Source: an uncultured Rubrobacteraceae bacterium (GTDB lineage: Bacteria; Actinomycetota; Rubrobacteria; Rubrobacterales; Rubrobacteraceae). From it: DNA of 17,678 nt. Where the stretch lies: positions 1 to 17,678 of the forward strand of contig CADCUZ010000008.1 of the NCBI GenBank assembly GCA_902806015.1, given 5' to 3'. The notes under the pieces are model-generated. The model was not told where the DNA came from. It made no database searches and worked only from the letters and a program-made list of their open reading frames with translations. The position numbers and the translations under genes were made by a program. Below, piece by piece: positions 6,984 to 12,643 of this stretch. Numbering within the stretch: the stretch's first letter is position 1; the number at the start of each line of letters is the position of its first letter.

Positions 6984-7444
6984 CTATCGTCGGCGACGCG
7001 AGTCTAACCTATGCTCGGCGAGCTTCCTCCCCATGGTACCCTTGCATACCTTAACGTTCGCGTTTCCGGGGAACGCGCCTCTGTCCGCGGTCAGTGCGGA
7101 CAGGTACTGTCGCCCGGCGCAAACGAGGACTTCCTGCGGGCGGCAGGCGGCGGTCACATGGTCGATCTGCGCGAGGACCACCGGGGCAGTTCGCGGGCGC
7201 GGGCCGCCGTCATGCTCCTGTCGTACGCGGCGATGGGCGTATCGTATGAGATCAGGCCGTGCTCCGTCGACAGAATATGGACATCGGGCGCTTCGGACCG
7301 CCCTTCGCGCAGGAAGCGGCGCAGCACCCGGAAGGCTGGGCCATCGTATCGTTGGAGGGCGGGAAGCAAACCTTCATCGGTGCGCTTGCAGCGCGAGCAA
7401 GACAGTATGAGCAGGCGGCGAGTGTGGGGCTCGTGCTCGGGCAC
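6984..7444 (-). pseudogene. YaaA/DUF6884-like protein, frameshifted
   Basis: The N-terminal part is read from GTG 7444-7442: RRLLILSCSRCKRTDEGLLP, ALQRYDGPAFRVLRRFLREG, then VHILSTEHGLISYDTPIAAY and DRSMTAARAREL. This is the pattern of YaaA-like/DUF6884 proteins (CS-x2-K/R near the start, FRV, LSAxxGLI, PYDxxM). The frame is lost at a CCCC run (7186-7183). One base later, VVLAQIDHVTAACRPQEVLV and CAGRQYLSAL continue the family's second half to TAG 6986-6984. One missing C restores about 150 residues. The GTG overlaps by one base the TAG (7446-7444) that would have ended the ancestral transporter gene upstream, so the two were translationally coupled. YaaA itself limits iron/oxidative damage; the role of DUF6884 proteins is unsettled. 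A base-calling error in the C run would make the gene intact. Confidence 0.62.
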
Positions 7445-7530
7445 TACTCCCCGACTGGCAGTGGGTTGAAGTTGGTCTCGCGGTCGTACACGTCGACGCC
7501 CTCCTGACGCTTCAACTTGTTGACCACCAG

Positions 7531-8145
7531 TTAGGTCAGCGGCGTCGCGGCGGCCTCGTAGATCGACTTGAAGAGCCATTGGGCCACGATCGCCGAGATT
7601 AGACCCGAGAGCGGAATAGTCCCAACGAACGCCACGAGGACGAACACGAGCGAGTCCAGTCCCTGGCCCACCAGCGTCGAGCCGATGGTGCGGCTCCACA
7701 GCCAGCGCCCATTCGTGGCCACCTTCAACCTTGCGAGCACGATGGAGTTCGCAAACTCCCCAATCAAGTAGGCCAGGAAAGAGGCGACCAGGAGACGCGG
7801 TACGTAGCCCAAAATGCGCTCGTAGGCGCCCTGGGCGTCCCAGAACGGGGCGGCGGGCAGGACACCCCCCAACCAGATGGCGAACACGGCTAGCAGGTTG
7901 CAGAAGAAGCCGAGCCAGATCACCCGCCGCGCCTGCCGGAAGCCGTAGACCTCGGTCAGCACGTCACCAGCTATGTAGCTTATGGGAAAGACCACGACGG
8001 CAGCGGGGAGGATTAGGCCAAGAACACTTACTAACTTCACCGCCGTGATGTTCGCGGTTATCAGGCAGGTGACGAAGACGGCGACGACAATGACGAACCA
8101 TTGAGAATAGCCTTCGCGCTTCGGCGAGTCAGGCCTTTCTGGCAT
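7531..8145 (-). CDS. Queuosine precursor transporter (YhhQ/DUF165), C-terminus cut by a stop
   Basis: 204 residues from ATG 8145-8143, with GGGGGGAG about 10 nt upstream. It is an inner-membrane protein with about six helices. Family landmarks are LITANITAVKLVSVLGLILP, the hallmark FPISYIAGDVLTEVYGFRQA, RRVIWLGFFCNLLAV, ASFLAYLIGEFANSIVLARLK, GRWLWSRTIGSTLVGQGLDS and AQWLFKSIYEAAATPLT. Members import queuosine precursors (preQ0, preQ1 or queuine) for tRNA modification. After ATPLT the frame has TAA (7533-7531), where the family usually has Tyr. It then runs on without a break for LVVNKLKRQEGVDVYDRETN and FNPLPVGE to TAG 7446-7444, exactly the expected hydrophilic tail. The last 28 residues are therefore lost by one substitution. 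All membrane helices remain, so partial function is possible. Confidence 0.85.
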   Translation of the reverse strand: MPERPDSPKREGYSQWFVIVVAVFVTCLITANITAVKLVSVLGLILPAAVVVFPISYIAGDVLTEVYGFRQARRVIWLGFFCNLLAVFAIWLGGVLPAAPFWDAQGAYERILGYVPRLLVASFLAYLIGEFANSIVLARLKVATNGRWLWSRTIGSTLVGQGLDSLVFVLVAFVGTIPLSGLISAIVAQWLFKSIYEAAATPLT

Positions 8146-8172
8146 CTAGGCATCACTCCCCCCATTGCTGAT

Positions 8173-8198
8173 CACGAGCGAGCCGCTCGTGTACGAGC
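8173..8198. promoter_or_regulatory. Three interlocking half-sites (ACGAGC / GCTCGT / ACGAGC)
   Basis: CACGAGC (8173-8179) pairs with GCTCGTG (8185-8191) across 5 nt. The same middle arm GCTCGT (8185-8190) also pairs with ACGAGC (8193-8198) across GT. The two palindromes share an arm, so they are alternative structures or a double operator. The element is about 30-55 bp upstream of the queuosine-transporter start, on its 5' leader side. I looked for a preQ1-I riboswitch signature there and did not see one. Confidence 0.4.
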
Positions 8199-8443
8199 AT
8201 ATCTTCTTATCGTCGTCAATATCGGGTGGTGACCACGGCAGTTAGCCACGCTACCAAAACTTATCGACTGGGAAGGAAGCTATAAGGTCTGCAGGGTTAT
8301 GTCAACAGCCTCAAAGCCATCGCATTATCCGGAGCGACGAGGACGCCGCTGAGCAGGGACGCAGTTGCCGTAATCGGCGTTCGCCGCGCAAACGCAGTGG
8401 CGAGCGACTTACGCTGCATCGGTGCCTTCCCGTAGGCCGTCGG
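8199..8443. other. Intergenic, no gene seen
   Basis: This gap lies between the DUF4188 gene and the transporter, both on the minus strand. It contains the second copy of the 23-bp repeat (8364-8386) and a short AT-richer stretch (8205-8300) that may hold the transporter promoter. No clear -35/-10 pair was found. Confidence 0.3.
8364..8386 (+). repeat. Dispersed 23-bp repeat, copy 2
   Basis: Matches 512-534 at 20 of 23 positions with only C/T differences. It has no flanking inverted repeat like that of copy 1. Confidence 0.35.
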
Positions 8444-8950
8444 CTACTCGGGGGAGGGGACCGCCGGCTCGTTCTCCCCGCGCATCAGGCGCCGCCGCGC
8501 CGTCTCCCGCCCACCGACGGCCCTGACGTGCTCGGTGGCCTTGGCCAGGCCGAAGACCGGCATGTTGGAGTAGATCGCCTCGAAGTTCCCCCGCTCCACG
8601 ATGAAGGTCTCGTGGAAGATGCCGACGCTGCCGTCCTTGCCTATCGTGCGGTTGAAGCGCTGCCAGGCCGGCAGGTGGGGGTCGTCGGGGTTGCGGGCGA
8701 AGCGCTCGAGGTCCTCGAACGAGCGCCAGTACTGCACGATCGCGGGCCCCCAGCGGTAGAGGAAGAACTCGGCGCCGAGGAAGCCCTTCTCGGGGTGCTT
8801 GTATAGCTCCTTGAGCATGGGCGGCATCGCGCGGGCCGTCGGGAGCCACTTCCTCACGGCGAGCGGGCGGTTGATCCGCATACCTATCACGAATACAACG
8901 AACGGCTCGTCCATCTTCGCGGTGAACCTACCCGGTACGACTTGGACCAT
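8444..8950 (-). CDS. DUF4188 domain-containing protein
   Basis: 168 residues from ATG 8950-8948; AGGAGG at 8963-8958 with 7-nt spacing fixes the start. The whole length is a single DUF4188 domain: VVPGRFTAKMDEPFVVFVIG, INRPLAVRKWLPTARAMPPM, GFLGAEFFLYRWGPAIVQYW, then FEDLERFARNPDDPHLPAWQ and VGIFHETFIVERGNFEAIYS. This is a dimeric alpha/beta-barrel (ferredoxin-like, ABM-monooxygenase-type) family of unknown activity, often annotated as monooxygenase-like. No signal peptide is visible, so it is probably cytosolic. It is the last gene of the leftward operon opposite padR. A truncated twin lies immediately upstream (8962-9135) and a C-terminal fragment of another copy lies at 4557-4698, so the family was duplicated here and only this copy survives. 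Confidence 0.88.
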   Translation of the reverse strand: MVQVVPGRFTAKMDEPFVVFVIGMRINRPLAVRKWLPTARAMPPMLKELYKHPEKGFLGAEFFLYRWGPAIVQYWRSFEDLERFARNPDDPHLPAWQRFNRTIGKDGSVGIFHETFIVERGNFEAIYSNMPVFGLAKATEHVRAVGGRETARRRLMRGENEPAVPSPE

Positions 8951-8961
8951 AAGAAAACCTC

Positions 8962-9135
8962 CTATTCGGAGCGGCCGGTGGCGGCATTGGGGGACATTCC
9001 GGCGGGGCTCGCCCGGTTCACCCCGCGGTCGGCGGCCGCAGGGTCTTCGTGAAGCGGAAGCCACATCCCGATTACGAAGATCACGAACGGCTCGTCCGTC
9101 CCCGCCGTGTACCTGCCGTTGACTACCTGGGCCAT
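8962..9135 (-). pseudogene. Truncated DUF4188 copy (N-terminal 24 residues only)
   Basis: ATG 9135-9133 follows an AAAGGGGA ribosome site. The first 24 residues, MAQVVNGRYTAGTDEPFVIF then VIGM, align with the start of the intact copy downstream (MVQVVPGRFTAKMDEPFVVF, VIGM). After GM the similarity ends abruptly: the next residues are unrelated (WLPLHEDPAAADRGVN) and run to a stop at 8962, for 57 residues in total. The rest of the domain has been deleted, leaving an N-terminal stub fused to non-homologous codons. It may still be translated as a short peptide. Confidence 0.7.
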
Positions 9136-9165
9136 CTGTCGTCCCCTTTGGGAGATTTGTGTTTC

Positions 9166-9560
9166 CCGGAGGGTGTGCAGCCGGCCCCACCGATCCCGCA
9201 GCCGCTCGAACTCCTCTATGTCGTCCTCCATCAGCTCCAGGGTTTTGTCGTTGATGGGGACGTTGCCGAGCCTGGTACTCGCTAGCATAGCCGCAAAGCA
9301 CGGGTCCCCAGGAGCGTGCCCCGGAACCCGGCTGCCCTGCGCGAAAAAAGGGCCACCACGAAGCATGAGGCGAGCGCGGAGCCCATCCAGGCCGGCATGA
9401 TCGCGCCGAACCGGCGGGTCAACTCCTGCTCGCCCCGGAGACGCCCCGGTGGGCTCAGCCCCTCCAGCGAAGGGTGCACCGCCGCCCACGTCCCGAGCTC
9501 GTTGCCAGCCAGCATCCCCGCCAGCAGGAGGTTCAACAACCGGACCGTTCCATACAACAT
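9166..9560 (-). pseudogene. DUF1772-family membrane protein, frameshifted and C-terminally truncated
   Basis: ATG 9560-9558 lies 7 nt after AAAGGAGG. The first frame gives MLYGTVRLLNLLLAGMLAGN, then ELGTWAAVHPSLEGLSP, EQELTRRFGAIMPAWMGSAL and GFRGTLLGT. It then falls out of frame near 9307-9312. One base later the protein continues CFAAMLASTRLGNVPINDKT, LELMEDDIEEFERLRDRW and GRLHTLR, the family's conserved NVPIN...RWxRxHTLR block. The expected last membrane helix after HTLR is missing: the sequence switches to unrelated codons that include the ribosome site of the DUF4188 stub. DUF1772 proteins are four-helix membrane proteins related to anthrone oxygenases. Its start is 3 nt beyond the stop of the preceding membrane gene, so it belonged to that operon. 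Confidence 0.72.
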
Positions 9561-9563
9561 CGT

Positions 9564-10037
9564 TCAGCCTCCTTTCGCGGCCCGAGATCTCGCCCGGACC
9601 ATCCCCAGGGCGACTACCGCGAGCGCCGTTACGCTCACAATGAGGCCGGCCAGCACCGCGAGCGCCAGGAGCCCGGCCGGGGCGCTCCCGTAGGCCGCGT
9701 AGATGTCCCTTATCGGCGCCTCGTGGCCCCCGACCGGCACGAAGTGGACGAAGCCGAGGAGCGCCAACCCCCCAACGGCGACGAACAGATGGTAGCCGGC
9801 CACGTCACGTCCCCTGGCGGTCAGGTAGATCGCTGGCAGGATGAGCGCGTAGATCAGCAAGCTGTACGTGAACGGCGTGACCTCCGCCCCAAACGGCCAC
9901 CCCGAGTGGCTGCCCCGTACGACGTGGTCCACGTGGTGCAGCACGCTGAAAGCCACCGCGGCCGACGCCAGGACGAGCAAGGGACGCCGCCCGCCCCGAA
10001 CCCCTAAACCCGCCGCGTCGCCCGTCCCGGCGCTCAT
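9564..10037 (-). CDS. Four-helix membrane protein, unknown function
   Basis: 157 residues from ATG 10037-10035, which overlaps the stop of the upstream gene as ATGA, a sign of translational coupling. Predicted membrane helices are roughly 18-34 (PLLVLASAAVAFSVLHH), 53-73 (VTPFTYSLLIYALILPAIYL), 79-100 (VAGYHLFVAVGGLALLGFVH) and 118-148 (GLLALAVLAGLIVSVTALAV). Between helices 1 and 2 is a His-rich loop, LHHVDHVVRGSHSGWPF, and helix 3 ends in HFVPVGGHEAP, so clustered histidines could bind metal or haem; this is inference. I do not recognise a named family. It is the second gene of the PadR-controlled operon, followed 3 nt later by the broken DUF1772 gene. Confidence 0.72.
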   Translation of the reverse strand: MSAGTGDAAGLGVRGGRRPLLVLASAAVAFSVLHHVDHVVRGSHSGWPFGAEVTPFTYSLLIYALILPAIYLTARGRDVAGYHLFVAVGGLALLGFVHFVPVGGHEAPIRDIYAAYGSAPAGLLALAVLAGLIVSVTALAVVALGMVRARSRAAKGG

Positions 10038-10534
10038 CGCACGCCTTCGATCCGGCGCTCCTCGGCCTCCCACAGAGCGTAGAAGATGCCGCCACCCCGC
10101 ACCCTGACCTCGAGGTGCCCGGCCTCCGCCAGCCCCCTGAGCCTCCGATCTGCCTCGTCGACCGAGAGCGAGGTCGCCGCCGCCACCCCGGCCGGGGTCG
10201 TCTCGCCGCGGTCCCGCAAAGCCGCGAGCAACTCCCGCTCCGCGTCCACGGCCGCCGGCCGCGACCGCCGCTCCTCCCCGAGGCCCGCCAGACCGCTGCC
10301 AAGCAGCCCCAGGGCCGGAAAAGCTACCCAAAAGTACGTGGTGAAAATCCACCACAAACCGGGGACTAAAAGGACCAGAAAGACCCCGGATAAAACCACC
10401 GGCGCCAGCACCGATAGGGCCACCCCGACCTTCGTCCTCGGCCCGAGCCTCTCGGCGTCGAGCCCGAAAAACTCCGGCCGGTGCCACCGCTTGCCGAACC
10501 CAACCCCACGCACAACGTGCGACCTGCCGCACAT
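10034..10534 (-). CDS. Two-helix membrane protein with C-terminal winged-helix-like domain
   Basis: 166 residues from ATG 10534-10532, chosen over upstream in-frame ATGs because GGAAGGAGGAG lies directly in front and because the longer version would run through both operators and the promoter. Residues 1-35 are basic. Helices at about 36-57 (VGVALSVLAPVVLSGVFLVL) and 60-82 (WWIFTTYFWVAFPALGLLGS) anchor the protein. Residues about 98-150 (ERELLAALRDRGETTPAGVA, then SVDEADRRLRGLAEAGHLEV, then RGGGIFYAL) have the helix-helix-recognition helix-wing order of a winged helix and probably face the cytosol. It may sense a membrane signal or interact with DNA or protein; this is inference. It is the first gene of the leftward operon and diverges from padR across the twin operators. 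Confidence 0.72.
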   Translation of the reverse strand: MCGRSHVVRGVGFGKRWHRPEFFGLDAERLGPRTKVGVALSVLAPVVLSGVFLVLLVPGLWWIFTTYFWVAFPALGLLGSGLAGLGEERRSRPAAVDAERELLAALRDRGETTPAGVAAATSLSVDEADRRLRGLAEAGHLEVRVRGGGIFYALWEAEERRIEGVR

Positions 10535-10561
10535 CTTCTCCTCCTTCCGTAAGGGCCTGTT

Positions 10562-10579
10562 TATGTCAATTACGACATA
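10562..10579. promoter_or_regulatory. PadR-type operator 1 (TATGTC-N6-GACATA)
   Basis: Perfect inverted repeat TATGTCAATTACGACATA, containing the classical PadR core ATGT-N8-ACAT. It covers the predicted transcription start of the leftward operon, just downstream of that promoter's -10. Confidence 0.78.
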
Positions 10580-10583
10580 TGAT

Positions 10584-10612
10584 ACTCTACGGTCTGCTAT
10601 TCTGTATGTCAA
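10584..10612 (-). promoter_or_regulatory. Sigma-A-type promoter of the leftward membrane operon
   Basis: On the minus strand TTGACA (10612-10607) is followed after exactly 17 nt by TAGAGT (10589-10584). The -35 lies inside operator 2 and the start site falls in operator 1, so a protein bound to either would block it. Confidence 0.6.
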
Positions 10613-10622
10613 GAGTGACATA
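10605..10622. promoter_or_regulatory. PadR-type operator 2 (TATGTC-N6-GACATA)
   Basis: TATGTCAAGAGTGACATA has half-sites and spacing identical to operator 1, with a different spacer sequence. Its centre is 43 bp from that of operator 1, about four helical turns. It lies immediately before the padR ribosome site, so PadR binding would also repress padR. Confidence 0.78.
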
Positions 10623-10640
10623 AAAGAAAACTGGAGGAAG

Positions 10641-11246
10641 ATGACCACGCTTGGGTACGCGATCTTGGGTTTGTTGGCGCGGGAGGCGCTGAGTGGATAC
10701 GACGTGACGCAGCGGATGAAGGGGAGGGTGGGGTTCTTTTGGGGGGCGGGGCACAGCCAGATCTACCCTGAGCTCGCGCGGCTCCAAGAGGGCGGCCTCG
10801 TGACCCACAGCGTCGTCGAGCAGCGCGAAAGGCCGGACAAGAAGGTCTTCGACATCACGGAGGCAGGCCTTGACGCGCTCAAGGAGTGGGCGGTGACCGC
10901 GCCACCCAGGAGGCCGACCAAGGACGAGTTGACCTTGAAGGCGTACTCCGTGTGGCTCGTGGACGGGGAGGAGGCGGCGCGGCTCTTTCGGGACGAGGGG
11001 CGCCGCTACGAAGAGCAGCTCGCCCGGTACGAGGAGATAAGGGCCTGGATGGAAAAAGAGTGGGCCGACGACATCGGCCGGCCGGAGACGCCGCGCTTCG
11101 CCTCCTACGCGACGCTGCGGCGGGGCATCCTGTACGAGAAGGGGAACGCCGAGTGGTGCCGCTGGCTGGCAGACGCCGTCGAGGGGAAGCCGGAGGGGTC
11201 AGGCGAGCCCAAGGAATCCAAGAAGAAGGGCAAGAAGGGCGCCTGA
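10641..11246 (+). CDS. PadR family transcriptional regulator
   Basis: 201 residues from ATG 10641, with GGAGG at 10633-10637. The N-terminal winged helix is complete: TTLGYAILGLLAREALSGYD, VTQRMKGRVGFFWGAGHSQI, YPELARLQEGGLVTHSVVEQ, then RPDKKVFDITEAGLDALKEW. The C-terminal half (about residues 85-180) is the Vir_act_alpha_C helical dimerisation domain (DELTLKAYSVWLVDGEEAAR, YEEQLARYEEIRAWMEKEW). The last 20 residues are a Lys/Glu/Gly-rich tail (ESKKKGKKGA), which is unusual. Size matches the larger PadR subfamily, which represses transporters or stress genes until a small effector binds. It is divergently arranged with the membrane operon (10534 leftward), and two ATGT-N8-ACAT operators lie between them. 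Autorepression and control of that operon are the expected roles. Confidence 0.92.
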   Translation: MTTLGYAILGLLAREALSGYDVTQRMKGRVGFFWGAGHSQIYPELARLQEGGLVTHSVVEQRERPDKKVFDITEAGLDALKEWAVTAPPRRPTKDELTLKAYSVWLVDGEEAARLFRDEGRRYEEQLARYEEIRAWMEKEWADDIGRPETPRFASYATLRRGILYEKGNAEWCRWLADAVEGKPEGSGEPKESKKKGKKGA

Positions 11247-11301
11247 TCCCGCCGGATATCTTCCGCTAGAATACGGGCCGGAGGCGAGGTTTCGGAGGCC
11301 C

Positions 11302-12477
11302 ATGCAGTTACGCACGTATCGCGAGGGAGACGCCGAGACGCTGGCCCAGCTCATGGTTACGGCCTTCGGAGACGGGGCCGCCTACGCGCGCGAGTACTTC
11401 GACCCCGCGCAGAACCCGCGGCTGGACCCGGAGCAGATCCACGTCATAGAGGAGGACGGGGAGGCCCGGGCCGGCGTGACCGTGCTGCCGATGGAGGTTC
11501 TCGTGGATGAGAAGCCGGCGGCGATGGGCGGCGTGGCCGCCGTCATGGTCCATCCTGCTTACCGGCGGCGGCGCTATGCCGGGGACCTGATGCACACTGC
11601 GTTGAGAGACATGACGGACCGGGGTTTCAACCTCTCCCTGCTCTCGCCATTTGCCCACGCCTTCTACCGGTCCTTCGGCTACGAGCTCGCCACCGAGGCC
11701 GTCGAGTACACGCTAAAACCGACAGACCTACCCACCGATCCCGAGCAGAGCAACCTGCGGGCGTACCGCGAGGAAGACCTGCCCGCCATGATGGCGCTCC
11801 TCGAAGCGGAGTCGCGGGGGCACCAGCTCTGCGCGCTCAGGAGCGAGGCGCACTGGCGCAAGACCCTGGGCCGAAAAGAGTTCGAAGCCGCCGTCCACGA
11901 GGCGGAGGGCGAGGTCCGGGGGTACCTGATCTACAAGATGTCCGAATACAGGGAGGGCCGCGAGCCCGGACGCCGCCTCGAAGTGCAGGAGCTCGTCGCC
12001 GCCACGCCCGAAGCGCGGCGAGGCCTCGTATCCTTCCTCGCCGCCCTCGACCCCGACGCCTTCGACGTCAGGTATTGGACCAGCCGCGAAGACCCGCTCC
12101 ACCCGTACCTCCAGAACTCCTACGTCGACGCCAAAGTCGAGCCAGATCAGATGCTCCGCCTCACCGACGTCGAGGGCGCCCTGGACCACCTGAACAGGAA
12201 GGGCGGCCCGCTCGTCCTCGAAGTCGCCGACGACGTCATCCCCGAGAACGCCGGCGGGTACACCGTCGGTGACGGCGAGGTCGTGCGGGGAGCGGAGGCG
12301 GAGGACCGGGTTACCCTCGACGTGCGGCAGCTCGCCCAGCTCTACGCCGGTTACCTCCCGGCCCGCCAACTCGCGCGGCACGGCCTCGTCGAGGCCAGCT
12401 CGCCCGGAGCCCTCGACCTCCTGGAAGAACTCTTCCCAACCGGTGATCCGTGGCTCTTCGTCCCGGATCACTTCTAG
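11302..12477 (+). CDS. Eis-like GNAT N-acetyltransferase
   Basis: 391 residues from ATG 11302, with GGAGG at 11294-11298. Residues 1-150 are a GNAT domain: LRTYREGDAETLAQLMVTAF, GVTVLPMEVLVDEKPAAMGG, VAAVMVHPAYRRRRYAGDLM (acetyl-CoA pyrophosphate loop) and LSPFAHAFYRSFGYELATEA. A second, degenerate GNAT domain follows (LRAYREEDLPAMMALLEAES). The C-terminal third (DVEGALDHLNRKGGPLVLEV, then DRVTLDVRQLAQLYAGYLPA) is the SCP2-like domain. This three-part layout and length are those of Eis, the mycobacterial enhanced-intracellular-survival acetyltransferase that modifies aminoglycosides and protein lysines. The CoA loop has Arg where RRxGxA/G usually has the Gly. The natural substrate is unknown. 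It probably has its own promoter, with a TAGAAT at 11267-11272. It is cytosolic. Confidence 0.88.
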   Translation: MQLRTYREGDAETLAQLMVTAFGDGAAYAREYFDPAQNPRLDPEQIHVIEEDGEARAGVTVLPMEVLVDEKPAAMGGVAAVMVHPAYRRRRYAGDLMHTALRDMTDRGFNLSLLSPFAHAFYRSFGYELATEAVEYTLKPTDLPTDPEQSNLRAYREEDLPAMMALLEAESRGHQLCALRSEAHWRKTLGRKEFEAAVHEAEGEVRGYLIYKMSEYREGREPGRRLEVQELVAATPEARRGLVSFLAALDPDAFDVRYWTSREDPLHPYLQNSYVDAKVEPDQMLRLTDVEGALDHLNRKGGPLVLEVADDVIPENAGGYTVGDGEVVRGAEAEDRVTLDVRQLAQLYAGYLPARQLARHGLVEASSPGALDLLEELFPTGDPWLFVPDHF

Positions 12478-12480
12478 CCG

Positions 12481-12618
12481 TCAGCGGTCAGCCATCAGCC
12501 TTTGACCCGTGCGTTATCGGACGATCTCTGCAACGTTCCCCGGGCTTCTCCGCCCTGGCTGTAAACTGTCGGGTAGTGAACGCAACGATACTTCGTCCAA
12601 GGAGAAGCTGACCGCTGA
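12481..12618. repeat. REP/MITE-like element with perfect 12-bp terminal inverted repeats
   Basis: TCAGCGGTCAGC (12481-12492) and its exact complement GCTGACCGCTGA (12607-12618) bracket 138 bp of non-coding DNA between the acetyltransferase stop and the next gene. Similarity continues outward with a gap (GCCG on the left, GCGGC on the right) and inward the left side adds CATCAGCC. There is no coding capacity, so if mobile it would depend on a transposase elsewhere. It includes the leader of the downstream oxidoreductase gene, whose ribosome site starts 14 bp after it. Confidence 0.5.
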
Positions 12619-12643
12619 AAGCGGCCGACCAAAGGGAGGCCAC

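Noticed and set aside
8146..8300. preQ1 riboswitch before the queuosine-precursor transporter
   Set aside because: No class I core (short C-rich loop plus A-rich tail next to the ribosome site) was found; only the interlocked palindromes are present.
8325..8350. Echo of HicB codons (IRSDEDA) near 8330
   Set aside because: Only about six residues match, with no further HicB sequence on either side.
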